Notes: a model not told the origin generated them from the letters alone. 64,000 nucleotides of DNA from UBA1369 sp964571725 (GCA_964571725.1 CAZNDB010000001.1:62001-126000); one strand, 5' to 3'; positions 9,937 to 19,327 are shown, numbered from the stretch's first letter. Numbers and translations: made by a program.

Positions 9937-11241
9937 TTGGCCGCAATATCAAGAAAATTAGCAATATTGGTTCTTTTATCGCTATTGGTTGAGGGACAGC
10001 CGGTTTTTTCGGCGGCAGCTCCTTATCAACTGACTTACACGGCCAAGCTTACCAATGCGGCCTCAGCTCCCATCACCACCGCTCAATCCATCCGCTTTTC
10101 CCTGTGGAAAACGGCGGACTGGGTCGCTACCGATGTGGATGGCTTGGGAGCAATCAATATTCTTGCACCGGATTACGGCGGCTGGCAGGAAACACACGTT
10201 GTGACTCCCAACAGCGAGGGGATATTTACCGTTCAATTAGGTACAATTAACACTTTACCCAATTTTACCGTATCCAATCACAGGTTTCTGGAAGTTGACG
10301 TAAAACCCTCAGCGGCCCCCAACACATCCTACGAAGTGCTGGATCCCGACGGAAACACCTCCAACGCTATTGACAGAAAACCCTTTAATTCCGCACCGTA
10401 CGCCATTAACGCCGATACTTTGGACAACCATGCCGCCGACAATTCGGCCAATAACATCCCCGTGCTGGACGCCCTGGGAAAACTGGTTTACGGAGTATTG
10501 CCGGATGGCGTAAACGCCGATACTTTTACGCTGGACATAGATGATAATGCTCCTGCCAACGTCATAACTCTGCAATTCGGTAACGCCCTGGCGGAGTATC
10601 TGCGCTGGAACAATCCGTCCAATCAATTTGAGTTTTCCAGTAGTCTGGGCATAAACGGGGATTTAACTTTTACGGGAACAGGCAATATTACCGGTGCTAC
10701 TATCGACGGAACGCTGAATACTATCACCAATATTCCGGCAACAGCCATCGCGCCCTATTCCAAGCTGATCAGATTAAGTCCAGAATATGACGGTGCCGCG
10801 CTTCAACCGGACGGGACTGCCAACGTGGGCACTATGAGTCTGAAAAATGAAGATCTGGGCGGCCTGTCCAAACATAACTATTATTACTGGGAGACCAATA
10901 AAGCGGCCGCCCAGGATCTGGACATCAAAGTCCGCTATCAGCTGCCGTCCGATTTTGTTGCTTTCTCTGCCACGCCCCTGACCTTGACTTACCAAACGGC
11001 GGACGCAGTTCCAGCCAACAATAGTGTTGATGTAACCATGACAGACTCAACCGGTGCCGCGGTTACCCTGACCGGCGCGTCCGGACTGGCTGCCGCTGCC
11101 TGGACCGATGCCAATATCACTTTTGCGGGAGCACCGACCTTTACAGCGGGCAGCTGGATTGAATTCACCATTAAAACCACCGCGGTCTCCACCAAATACG
11201 CGCGGGTCGGCGATTTGCTGCTGAATTACACCGGATATTAA
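9937..11241 (+). CDS. Secreted adhesin-like protein sharing a C-terminal domain with the gene at 12455
   Basis: The uninterrupted frame runs from a TTG at 9937 (434 aa) and encodes a hydrophobic signal peptide (LAILVLLSLLVEGQPVFSA). The best start, the ATG at 9911 behind AGGAGG, is in another frame. One extra A in the A5 run at 9925-9929 would join them and give MIRNIKKLKLAAISRK, a textbook signal-peptide start. The N-terminal 150 residues are beta-rich, the middle has stalk-like sequence, and the last ~150 residues (LPSDF, NN.VDVT, FTAGS, LNY motifs) match the end of the protein at 12455-13936. I infer a cell-surface adhesin or pilus-associated protein. No enzyme motif is visible. Confidence 0.75.
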   Translation: MAAISRKLAILVLLSLLVEGQPVFSAAAPYQLTYTAKLTNAASAPITTAQSIRFSLWKTADWVATDVDGLGAINILAPDYGGWQETHVVTPNSEGIFTVQLGTINTLPNFTVSNHRFLEVDVKPSAAPNTSYEVLDPDGNTSNAIDRKPFNSAPYAINADTLDNHAADNSANNIPVLDALGKLVYGVLPDGVNADTFTLDIDDNAPANVITLQFGNALAEYLRWNNPSNQFEFSSSLGINGDLTFTGTGNITGATIDGTLNTITNIPATAIAPYSKLIRLSPEYDGAALQPDGTANVGTMSLKNEDLGGLSKHNYYYWETNKAAAQDLDIKVRYQLPSDFVAFSATPLTLTYQTADAVPANNSVDVTMTDSTGAAVTLTGASGLAAAAWTDANITFAGAPTFTAGSWIEFTIKTTAVSTKYARVGDLLLNYTGY

Positions 11242-11272
11242 ACAGTGTTTCTTGAGATAATGGCGCCCCGGC

Positions 11273-11300
11273 GCAATTTCCCTGAAATTGCATTTTTGTT
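11273..11300 (+). terminator. Terminator after the adhesin-like gene
   Basis: Perfect 8-bp stem GCAATTTC / GAAATTGC with loop CCT (11273-11291), followed by ATTTTTGTT. It lies 32 nt past the stop at 11241. Confidence 0.8.
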
Positions 11301-11344
11301 GATGTCAGATTAAAATATTGTCCGACAATCATTTAAAAATTCAG

Positions 11345-12352
11345 ATGAAAAAAGGCTTAATTAATCTTACTGTTCTGGTTGCGTTGATCATGAGTCTGCT
11401 TCCCGTGTCCGCGCTGTCTGCCACAAATCCGAGTTTTAGCGACGTTCCTGTGAATCATCCCAATTACACCGCAATTGAATTCCTCAAAGCTGAAGGGATT
11501 ATCGGCGGATATCCGGACGGTACCTATAAGCCCGGCCAGGTGGTTAACCGCGCAGAAGCATTAAAAATCGTACTTAACGCCAAAGGTACCGCAGTAATCG
11601 AAGCAACTGCTACCAGTTTCAAAGACATTGCTCTGTCCGACTGGTTTGCCAAATATGTGGAAACTGCTAAAAATCTGAAAATAGTCAGCGGCAATCCCGG
11701 TGGTACTTTCGCTCCCGCCCGCACAGTGAACAAAGTTGAATTTCTTAAAATGTTATTGCTGACCTACGATGTGCAATTTGTAAATTATCAGCTGCCGGCC
11801 AAGCCGCTTTATCCCGACGCTGCCGACAACAGCCAGTGGTACATCCCCTACCTGGATTTTGCCAAAAACATCAATCTAATAGTACCTGACGCGACGGGCA
11901 ATATAAACCCGGCTCAGGGGCTGACCAGAGGCGAGGTCGCGGACATAGTCTATAAACTGATTGTAATTCTCCGCGGAGGCCCGGTACAGCTCTTGTTGAG
12001 CAGATCCGAAGCCCTTTTGATGCAGTCAATTTTTGATTTGCAGGCCGGCGCTCTGGATGATGCCGCCGCCAACATCAAAGCAGCTAAAGAATTGGCTTCA
12101 CAAGCCCTGGAAAAGGCTCCCGAAGAAATAATCGTAAAAGCCGCATTAAAAATTATCGTGTCTTTTGAGGCTCTGGTCACAGCATTTAAGCAGGCCGCGG
12201 CCGCCCAGAACGACCTGGCCGTCATATCCGCGGGTACAGCCTATAACACCGCCGAAGAAGCCAGAGTAATCAGCAATGCAGTGGAAAATCTTGCTATTCA
12301 GGTGAAAGCAGCGGCCAAATCGTTGGCGGATGACGTTAGGTCCAGGCAATAA
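11345..12352 (+). CDS. SLH-domain surface protein with helical C-terminal domain
   Basis: A 335-aa secreted protein from ATG 11345 (MKKGLINLTVLV...), chosen over an upstream TTG because it begins a clean signal peptide ending at ALSA. Three SLH repeats follow at about residues 28-215, with typical cores GGYPDGTYKPGQVVNRAEAL and DWFAKYVE. SLH domains usually bind pyruvylated secondary cell-wall polymers and hold proteins to the wall. The last ~110 residues are Ala-rich and predicted all-helical, resembling the C-terminal part of the protein at the right end (63099). It is flanked by two adhesin-like genes and by terminators on both sides, so it is probably its own transcription unit. Confidence 0.9.
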   Translation: MKKGLINLTVLVALIMSLLPVSALSATNPSFSDVPVNHPNYTAIEFLKAEGIIGGYPDGTYKPGQVVNRAEALKIVLNAKGTAVIEATATSFKDIALSDWFAKYVETAKNLKIVSGNPGGTFAPARTVNKVEFLKMLLLTYDVQFVNYQLPAKPLYPDAADNSQWYIPYLDFAKNINLIVPDATGNINPAQGLTRGEVADIVYKLIVILRGGPVQLLLSRSEALLMQSIFDLQAGALDDAAANIKAAKELASQALEKAPEEIIVKAALKIIVSFEALVTAFKQAAAAQNDLAVISAGTAYNTAEEARVISNAVENLAIQVKAAAKSLADDVRSRQ

Positions 12353-12405
12353 TGCCGGCCATTCCCGTCCTTTTCAAGGATACAGAGGAATTAAAAATTA
12401 CAAAT

Positions 12406-12436
12406 AAAAAGCCCCGCCGTCAGGCGGGGCTTTTTT
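12406..12436. terminator. Bidirectional terminator between convergent genes
   Basis: Perfect 8-bp stem GCCCCGCC / GGCGGGGC with a GTCA loop (12411-12430). It has five A before it and six T after it, so it can end transcription of both the SLH gene (+) and the adhesin gene (-). Confidence 0.9.
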
Positions 12437-12454
12437 AATTCGTGTTTCTGCAGA

Positions 12455-13936
12455 TTAAGGAGACTTTCTCACGTAATTCAACTTCAGAGAGTTCAGGTCT
12501 GTCATATAATTGGTTCCGCCTGTTTTCAATCCGTGCAGTTTGAATGTCAACTGCATTCGCGATCCCGCCGTGAAAGTTCCGCCGGTAATACCGATATTTT
12601 GACCGGTCCAGGTATTGGCAACGCTACTGACCAGATTGGTTGCGGAAGTGAGTGTCATGGCTGTTCCGGAAGTATCAACTCCCGTTACGTCCAGTTTATT
12701 ATTGGCGGTATTGGTATCGGTTGTCCGGAGATCGAGTTGAATCGGGTTGGTTGCCTGGAATGACCCGAAATCCGAGGGGAGTCTGACATCCAAAACCACA
12801 TCGATATCCTGAAGGGTGCCTGAATTGGATAACCAGTTATAATAATTCCGGAAATTGGTGGCATCATAGGCGGAAGTAAGTGTACCGGTGTTATTTGTGC
12901 CGTCAGCTCTTACCACAGCGTCCTTGAACTCCGCAGAAAATTCCAAAATTGCGCTGGTGCCGCTGATACTGGATTTATACCAGGCGGTTCCGTCACAAAT
13001 GTAATCGCCGGGAGGATTAGTGCCATCCTGAGTGGTCAGATAGAGATGGCGGCCGGTGGAGCCGGCATTGCAGGTTGGCAACGTGGCAACATTTTCCAGT
13101 CTCAGATCCTGCACCTGGTTAAGATTTAAATCAATCGATCCGCCGCTATTGACAACCAAAGCGTTGGCAGTTGCCGTACCGCTGATGGTTGTGGAATTAT
13201 TCAATGTGAAATTCCCGGTTGTATCATTCCAGGTAATTAATCCTGAACCGTCTCCAAAGCTTAAAATGGAACTGTCGCCATTAGCCGCGTTATTATTCAC
13301 GGTGAAGGTGTCCGCGGTTGAACCGGGTAGATTGACGGTTGTTCCGGAAGTGAAAGTTACTGTTGTGCCGGAATCGAAGGTTAAAGTTCCGGAAGTATAG
13401 TTATCAGTAGTATCGGAGCGCAGGAATTGTGTGGAATCAAAGCCGTCCAGGGTGCCGGCATCGCCGCCGGAAGAGGTGGTTACCCATCTGGAAGCAGCCG
13501 GATTGGTGTCATTACAGATATATTCAGTATTGGCGGTCAAGGTCTGCGCCCCGTTTACGTTGGCGATGGAAGCAGCGCCGGTATAGATTTTCTTACCTCT
13601 GTCTCCAGCAGCGGAACAGGACGGAACATCAGCCAGTATGGACACATTCTGGACTCTGGCGTTCAACAGCTGAAAAGACTGCATGTCCAAGTTGTTGGAA
13701 ATCAGGAATTTGGTATTGGCAACATCAAAACGAAAGTAATTTGTACCCGCGCTGCCAAAGGACAGCCCGATATTACCGACAGAAGTGTCATCATAGTCAA
13801 TCACATACTGATCGGCTGTCGTGACACCGGGTTGATCAGCACCGTCATAGAGAATTGCAGCCTGGGCAAACTGAACCAGAGTCAATACCATGGCCATGCC
13901 GAGGATCACACCTTTGAGAAATTTGTTTTGTTTCAT
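12455..13936 (-). CDS. Tail-fibre-like secreted adhesin, last gene of the pilus cluster
   Basis: A 493-aa protein with a signal peptide (MKQNKFLKGVILGMAMVL, ending AQA). The middle resembles phage tail-fibre stalks (LDGFDSTQFLRSDTTDNY, GTLTFDSGTTVTF). Two copies of a Cys-pair module, P(S/T)C...G(K/R)..Y...YIC...W, lie at about residues 100-155 and 290-325. The C-terminal ~155 residues match the end of the protein at 9937-11241. The gene starts 67 nt after pilC on the same strand, so it may be co-transcribed with the pilus genes. Probable role: a pilus-linked or surface adhesin. No SD site is visible. Confidence 0.8.
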   Translation of the reverse strand: MKQNKFLKGVILGMAMVLTLVQFAQAAILYDGADQPGVTTADQYVIDYDDTSVGNIGLSFGSAGTNYFRFDVANTKFLISNNLDMQSFQLLNARVQNVSILADVPSCSAAGDRGKKIYTGAASIANVNGAQTLTANTEYICNDTNPAASRWVTTSSGGDAGTLDGFDSTQFLRSDTTDNYTSGTLTFDSGTTVTFTSGTTVNLPGSTADTFTVNNNAANGDSSILSFGDGSGLITWNDTTGNFTLNNSTTISGTATANALVVNSGGSIDLNLNQVQDLRLENVATLPTCNAGSTGRHLYLTTQDGTNPPGDYICDGTAWYKSSISGTSAILEFSAEFKDAVVRADGTNNTGTLTSAYDATNFRNYYNWLSNSGTLQDIDVVLDVRLPSDFGSFQATNPIQLDLRTTDTNTANNKLDVTGVDTSGTAMTLTSATNLVSSVANTWTGQNIGITGGTFTAGSRMQLTFKLHGLKTGGTNYMTDLNSLKLNYVRKSP

Positions 13937-14002
13937 GCGAATTTTATTAATTTTTAATTTTTATTTAAGATAAATTTTAATTTCCCGGAGAATCTCAATT
14001 AA

Positions 14003-15310
14003 CTACAGTGATCCGGTCAGACTGGTTAGCTGCATAATCGGCAGCATGATAGCTGCCACCAGTCCTCCTACCACTACACCCACGATTACCATAATCATTG
14101 GTTCCATAATTTTTGTCAAACTGCTCACGGCGGTTGAAACCTCCTCATTATAAAATTCGGCAACTTTCTGGGTTACCATTTCCAGCTGGGCGGTTTGTTC
14201 GCCAACCTCAATCATGTTGACCAGCATGCTGGGAAACAGTTTGCTGTTCGATAAATTTTCCGCCATCGGAATACCGCTTTTCATGTCTTCGGCGGTTAAC
14301 ATAAATCTTCTTCTGTAAACTTCATTTCCGATTGCCATGGAAACAATTTCCATGGACTTGATAATAGGAACGCCGGATCCCAGCAGGTTGCCGAAGGAAT
14401 AGGCAAATTTGGCCAGAGTCGACTTGATTACCAGCGGACCGAAAACCGGCAGTTTAATCAGCATGTAATCCCAATAATATTTGCCTGATTTGGTTTTTTT
14501 CCAGGTAATGATACCAAAAACCAGACCGCCAAATATCATCAGCAAAATCCACCAATAATTGAGAGTGAAATCACTCATTGTCATCAGAATTTTGGTTGGT
14601 AACGGCAAATCCGCGCCGGCCTGTTCGAACAGACCTGATAATTGGGGAATAACCAGGGTCATCATTAAAACGATAATCACCGTAAGTACTACCAGAATAA
14701 CAATCGGGTACATCAGGGCTCCTTTCACTTTTCCCACGATCGAAGCGGATTTTTCCGCTTCCTCCGCCAGATTTCTGAAAGTTTTGTTCAATTGGCCGGA
14801 AGCTTCTCCTGCCTGAATTGAACCAACCTGTGCTTCCGGAAAAACATCGGGATATTTCCCCATGGCTTTGGAAAGAGTGCTTCCTGCCTCAACTTCATGG
14901 GCCATGTCAAACAGCACTTTACGTAGTTTGAGGTTTTTATCGGACTGCACGCCCAGCGTATTGAGAGATTTGATCAAGGGGATACCGGCATTGATCATGG
15001 TGGCCATCAGACGGAACACCACGGCGATTTCCGTGGGCTTGATTTTTCCGTGTTCAATAAGATATTCATTTAATTTGGTATAGGCATCGAAAATGGGATT
15101 ACCGGTGAGCTGTCCCTGTCCGCCCATTTTTTTTAGAAAGATTCTTTCGTCTTTTTTCTTGTCAAAACCGATATTCATCACAAAACCCTCGCCTTTACCT
15201 GCCAGTCTGCCCTCGGCACCGGCATCCTTTTTTTCGGTGTCCTGACCGACTTTAAAGGTTTCTGCAGCCTCAATGTCGCGATAAAACCCTTTTGTTTGTT
15301 TTTCTGCCAT
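14003..15310 (-). CDS. pilC: Type IV pilus inner-membrane platform protein PilC
   Basis: A 435-aa protein of the type II secretion F / PilC family. It forms the membrane platform that couples the PilB motor to pilin. After a ~100-residue charged N-terminus come two repeated T2SF domains, each ending in a hydrophobic pair (ALMYPIVILVVLTVIIVLMM; IMEPMIMVIVGVVVGGLVAA). The typical GIPLIKSL and VGEQTAQLEMV motifs are present. It starts 5 nt after pilB and so is almost certainly in the same operon. Confidence 0.95.
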   Translation of the reverse strand: MAEKQTKGFYRDIEAAETFKVGQDTEKKDAGAEGRLAGKGEGFVMNIGFDKKKDERIFLKKMGGQGQLTGNPIFDAYTKLNEYLIEHGKIKPTEIAVVFRLMATMINAGIPLIKSLNTLGVQSDKNLKLRKVLFDMAHEVEAGSTLSKAMGKYPDVFPEAQVGSIQAGEASGQLNKTFRNLAEEAEKSASIVGKVKGALMYPIVILVVLTVIIVLMMTLVIPQLSGLFEQAGADLPLPTKILMTMSDFTLNYWWILLMIFGGLVFGIITWKKTKSGKYYWDYMLIKLPVFGPLVIKSTLAKFAYSFGNLLGSGVPIIKSMEIVSMAIGNEVYRRRFMLTAEDMKSGIPMAENLSNSKLFPSMLVNMIEVGEQTAQLEMVTQKVAEFYNEEVSTAVSSLTKIMEPMIMVIVGVVVGGLVAAIMLPIMQLTSLTGSL

Positions 15311-15315
15311 AGTAT

Positions 15316-16614
15316 TTAAATTTCCATTTTCTTGGCTACGCGGTAAATTTCATCCAGAGAAGTGTGTCCCTCGCTGGCTTTCAGAACACCGTCCTGTTCC
15401 AGCGACACCATGCCGTTTTTCAGAGCTACCTTTTCAATATCCACTGCGGAGGCTTTCTCCATAATCATTCTTCTGATCTCATTGTTCATGGCCATAATCT
15501 CATACAGACCGATTCTTCCTTTATAGCCGATGCCGTCACATTCGCTGCAACCGCTGGGGTTTTCCTTCCAGAATAATTTGTTTTGCAGCTGCTCCGGAGT
15601 CACTTTTCCGGGGACGCCAACGCTTTCCAGGGCCATTTTTACCCTTTTCAGTACCTTTTCTTCCGGTTCATACTGCACCCGGCAAGTCGGACAAAGTTTT
15701 CTGACCAGACGCTGGGCGATGATCAATTCAATACTGGAGGCCATCAGAAAGGGCGGAATGCCCAGATTATCGATACGGGTAAGCGTTTCCACGGCACTGT
15801 TGGTATGAATGGTGGAAAGCACCAAATGACCCGTTAATGAAGCTTCAATGGCAGTCTGAATGGTTTCCTGGTCACGGATTTCACCCACCATTATGATATC
15901 GGGATCCTGACGCAGGGCGGTACGGAGACCGAAAGCAAAAGTATAATTGATATCCGGATGCACCTGGCTCTGATTCAATCCGTCCAGCTGAATTTCCACC
16001 GGATCCTCGATGGTCATGATGTTTACGTCCACGCTGTTTAATTTGTTCAGACAGGAATACAGAGTAGTGGTTTTTCCGGAACCGGTTGGTCCGGTAGTCA
16101 GCAGAATTCCATTGGGTAGTTCCAGAGCGTTGGAAAGCAGCTCAAAATTATGGGGATCCAGACCGAGAGCCGGCAAATCGGGGATTTTACGGGATTTGTC
16201 CTGGATACGCATTACGATCTTTTCTCCGTTGACGGTCGGAAGAGTGGAAACGCGCAAGTCCATTTCACGGTTGTCTTTGGTGGTAACCGCGCAGCGTCCA
16301 TCCTGGGGGATTCTCTGCTCATCTATTTTCAGGTTGGACATGATTTTCACTCTGGACACCACAGCCGGATGGATGTTTAACGGATATTCCACAATTTGTC
16401 TGAGCACGCCGTCTATTCTATAGCGGAGACGCACGGTGAAAGTTTCCGGTTCGATATGTATATCCGACGACCTCAAATCCAGCGCGTAGCTGATAATATT
16501 CAAAACCATCTGCGGAATGTTTCCGGACAATATGGCCTCCTGAAGCAGCTTAAGCTTCGGATTGATCTCCGGGGGGGTGGTTGGGGCTGTAGTTGTGGGT
16601 TCGGTGTTTTCCAT
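15316..16614 (-). CDS. pilB: Type IV pilus assembly ATPase PilB
   Basis: A 432-aa GspE/PilB-family hexameric ATPase that powers pilus extension. Walker A TGPTGSGKTTT lies near residue 175, followed by the Asp box (MTIEDPVE), Walker B (DPDIIMVGEIRD) and His box (GHLVLSTIHT). A tetracysteine zinc site (CPTC ... CSEC) typical of the assembly ATPase, not the retraction ATPase PilT, is near the C-terminus. The usual long N-terminal MshEN domain is missing, making this a short form. No pilT is in the window. It begins 7 nt after the PilO-like gene. Confidence 0.95.
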   Translation of the reverse strand: MENTEPTTTAPTTPPEINPKLKLLQEAILSGNIPQMVLNIISYALDLRSSDIHIEPETFTVRLRYRIDGVLRQIVEYPLNIHPAVVSRVKIMSNLKIDEQRIPQDGRCAVTTKDNREMDLRVSTLPTVNGEKIVMRIQDKSRKIPDLPALGLDPHNFELLSNALELPNGILLTTGPTGSGKTTTLYSCLNKLNSVDVNIMTIEDPVEIQLDGLNQSQVHPDINYTFAFGLRTALRQDPDIIMVGEIRDQETIQTAIEASLTGHLVLSTIHTNSAVETLTRIDNLGIPPFLMASSIELIIAQRLVRKLCPTCRVQYEPEEKVLKRVKMALESVGVPGKVTPEQLQNKLFWKENPSGCSECDGIGYKGRIGLYEIMAMNNEIRRMIMEKASAVDIEKVALKNGMVSLEQDGVLKASEGHTSLDEIYRVAKKMEI

Positions 16615-16621
16615 TATTTAG

Positions 16622-17317
16622 TTATTTGGTAGAATCGGCTGGTTTCTGGAAATAGGCATCCAAATTTACGCTGGCGGAAACATCTTTAACGGTTGTGAGA
16701 TAAGATGGCGTAACCGGAACAGGCGCTTCTCCTTCCATTGCTGTGGCGTAAACATCAGAACTATTCTCCGGGGATAAATAGGAGAAAGAGAGGGTAACAA
16801 TATCCAGCAGCCGGGTTTCATCGTTCAGGTCACCGCTGTTCTCAATCATTTTCAAAAAGTTTTTAAAACTGATTTCATTGCCGTCAAAAGTCATTTTCAA
16901 GGGCAATCTGGCCAACTCTGAATCTTTTTCCATTACCGGAGCATCAAAGGACAGATTACTCAAGAACATTGGGTTAGCCGTATTGGATGTTTTTAGAAAA
17001 AACTCGTCGAGTTTTCTGGCCAGGTTGGTAAAATCTTCATTGGAAGGAAGAATCTTTTCGATTGCCTGATTCACCGTCACGTTCTGCGTGTCCATTTCTT
17101 TTTTCAGGTCCAGGTAATCCTGTTTGGTTTTGTCCGCGGCCGCTTTTAATTCGGTAATCTGCACACTTTGTTTCTCGAATGCTGCGGTTGCCGCCTGATA
17201 TTCCGTGTAATGATTATAACCGTAGTACCCTCCGATACACAGTATCACCAGTGTGAGCAAAGCGAACTGGACAATATTTTGATTAAGCTTCCTTTTGGAA
17301 AACATCTGATTGGTCAT
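16622..17317 (-). CDS. PilO-like pilus alignment protein
   Basis: A 231-aa bitopic membrane protein. A short basic N-terminus is followed by one membrane helix (about residues 18-36), a coiled coil (about 40-95) and a small alpha/beta domain. This is the PilO layout, and the gene sits just before pilB as expected for the PilN/PilO pair that links the motor to the pilus base. Sequence similarity to PilO is too weak to name it from sequence alone. Spacing is 2 nt from the gene before and 7 nt to pilB, so translation is probably coupled. Confidence 0.7.
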   Translation of the reverse strand: MTNQMFSKRKLNQNIVQFALLTLVILCIGGYYGYNHYTEYQAATAAFEKQSVQITELKAAADKTKQDYLDLKKEMDTQNVTVNQAIEKILPSNEDFTNLARKLDEFFLKTSNTANPMFLSNLSFDAPVMEKDSELARLPLKMTFDGNEISFKNFLKMIENSGDLNDETRLLDIVTLSFSYLSPENSSDVYATAMEGEAPVPVTPSYLTTVKDVSASVNLDAYFQKPADSTK

Positions 17318-17319
17318 AA

Positions 17320-19281
17320 TTATTTTTTATGCTTAACGGCTACTTTGTTTTGGGCGACTTTTTGAGCATTTTGAATATCCACGATTGGGGCATTCATCTT
17401 GGAGAAAGCTCCTGTCTCAATTTCCATAGTGATCGCAAAGGTCATGGTAAATTCTGTATTGCCAAAGGCATCGGTCGTTTTTGTGAGCGGGAAAGTGCGA
17501 TTGGAGACATTCTTGAATTCCGGCGAAGATTCCAGGGCTTCAATCAGGTAAGTTATTACTTCCCTGTTGGTTCCGCTCTGCGTGGTGTTCTTAGCCGCAA
17601 TCGATATACTCCCGGTCCTGGAGTTAAAAGAAAAACTGGAATATATGATCTGGCTGGCATTCCCGGCACCTAAACCGCTGTTATGCGCGGAATTGACTTG
17701 ATTGGTAATTCTGTCTATTGAATCCAACACATCAGACCAGCTGATGCGCGAATTGCGCAGGTTGTTTATGGTTGCCAGATTTACTTTAGTGGAAGCCAGC
17801 AGGTTGTTTATATATGTTCTGAAAGCCAGTCTTTGGGCGGGATCACTGTTTTGCTGATAATCATCTGCTTCAATTGCAAAAGCTTCCACCGTGCTGGAGT
17901 TTAAGTTGGTTACCAGCTTGGTATTTCCGACCAGTTTCAGTGCGTTATCAAAAAATGAAAGCTGATCGGAGGGCACTTCCTGTTTGTTTTGGGCACTGGA
18001 CGCTAACAAAGCTGTTTTTTCATTGGCAATGGCTGTTCTGAGGTTGGTCTGCATTTCACTTTCCAGTAACAGCGGATCCGACTTTGTTTCCCCCCTGGTG
18101 ATATAGGTTTCTATCATGGTGGAAGGTTCCAGATTGGCTTTGGCTCCGGCCAGTAAATCCGGCATCTTACTTTTGGCTTCGTCCACTGTGCGCTGGATTT
18201 CAATTTTGTCGGAAGCCAGGCCGGGAGCTTCCAGATTGGCTATTCCGTCAATAAAGCGGGTGCTTTCATAGCCGAACTGGTTCAAGTACAGCTGGCCTGA
18301 AAGGAAGCGGTATTTGTTTAAATCGGTTTGGGTGGAACGCAAACTTTGATTATGGTTAAAAATGTCATTGCGCAGGTTCGAATCAAAATTATAGGTAAAT
18401 CCCAATAAGTTGAGACCCGGACTCAGTTGAAAATAGAGATAGCCGTTAACGGCGACTGCCACGACGGTAACTACAAAAGCCATAAACTGAATAACTACCA
18501 GTTTCTTTTTAAGTTTCAAAAGTGATTCCTGTTCGATGGATTTTTCCAGAATGGTAGATTTTTTACCAAGCAGTTCTTCCACTTTCGGTTGCTCCAGCTT
18601 GGCTTTCTGAGAAGCAATGTTTTCCACCAACTTGCTGCTGCCGGATTTCTCCTGGAGGGCCGCGCTGCTGAAAAAATCCGATTTCACGGGCTCAAGAGGT
18701 TTTTCGGGGGGCTTCACATCAGGATTTTTAATTTCCGGAGTGGTGAGGGGTGTAGAAGACACTGTCGCGAGCGGAACGGCCGCCGGACTGGATGCGGGCG
18801 CGGTTGCCGGGGCGGGGGGAGTTGACTCGGTCTTGGCATCGGCCGGTTTCTTGTTGATGTCTTTTGGTGCGTCAATGGCGTCTCCCCAGGCTGAGCTGGG
18901 TTTTGCTTTATCTTCTTTTTTGCCGAAAAGTCCGCCCAGCAGTCCTTTCTTTTCTTCTTTGGCGGGCGCGGTTTTTTCATCAACCGATTTCAGGTCTTCT
19001 CGCTTGATCTCCATACTGACCAGCTGCGGTTTTTTGTCTGCAACGGCCGGTTGGGGTGCGGCTGCAGGGGATTTATCGGCCGGGCCGGATGAAGTAATTA
19101 CCGGTGTAAAATTTATTGAAACTGAAGCGGGGTTTGCAGGATTGGCGGGGCTGGCGGAAGTACCCAAATCCAGCCGGGTGACTCCGTTTGTGTCGGTCTC
19201 TTTGGGGGTTTCCGGCTTATTGATGGGGGGAATTGTCCCCGGATCCATGTTCGGATCGCTGCCCAGGTTGATGGTTGCCAT
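17320..19281 (-). CDS. PilN-like membrane protein with a long disordered cytoplasmic N-terminus
   Basis: A 653-aa protein from the ATG at 19281 (MATINLGSDPN). An upstream TTG would add only 16 residues that overlap the terminator side. Residues 1-240 are Pro/Ala/Lys-rich and probably disordered; they include GLLGGLFGKKEDK. One membrane helix follows at about 254-280, then a ~370-residue helical/coiled and alpha/beta extracytoplasmic part. Its place before the PilO-like gene suggests the PilN role (it begins with an INL motif as PilN does), but it is three times the usual PilN length. No pilM is seen; the long N-terminus might replace it, which is speculation. First gene of the pilus operon, downstream of the rplL terminator. 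Confidence 0.65.
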   Translation of the reverse strand: MATINLGSDPNMDPGTIPPINKPETPKETDTNGVTRLDLGTSASPANPANPASVSINFTPVITSSGPADKSPAAAPQPAVADKKPQLVSMEIKREDLKSVDEKTAPAKEEKKGLLGGLFGKKEDKAKPSSAWGDAIDAPKDINKKPADAKTESTPPAPATAPASSPAAVPLATVSSTPLTTPEIKNPDVKPPEKPLEPVKSDFFSSAALQEKSGSSKLVENIASQKAKLEQPKVEELLGKKSTILEKSIEQESLLKLKKKLVVIQFMAFVVTVVAVAVNGYLYFQLSPGLNLLGFTYNFDSNLRNDIFNHNQSLRSTQTDLNKYRFLSGQLYLNQFGYESTRFIDGIANLEAPGLASDKIEIQRTVDEAKSKMPDLLAGAKANLEPSTMIETYITRGETKSDPLLLESEMQTNLRTAIANEKTALLASSAQNKQEVPSDQLSFFDNALKLVGNTKLVTNLNSSTVEAFAIEADDYQQNSDPAQRLAFRTYINNLLASTKVNLATINNLRNSRISWSDVLDSIDRITNQVNSAHNSGLGAGNASQIIYSSFSFNSRTGSISIAAKNTTQSGTNREVITYLIEALESSPEFKNVSNRTFPLTKTTDAFGNTEFTMTFAITMEIETGAFSKMNAPIVDIQNAQKVAQNKVAVKHKK

Positions 19282-19327
19282 TTCGGATATGTTAATAAAT
19301 CTATAGATTATACCAAAAAACGGACAC

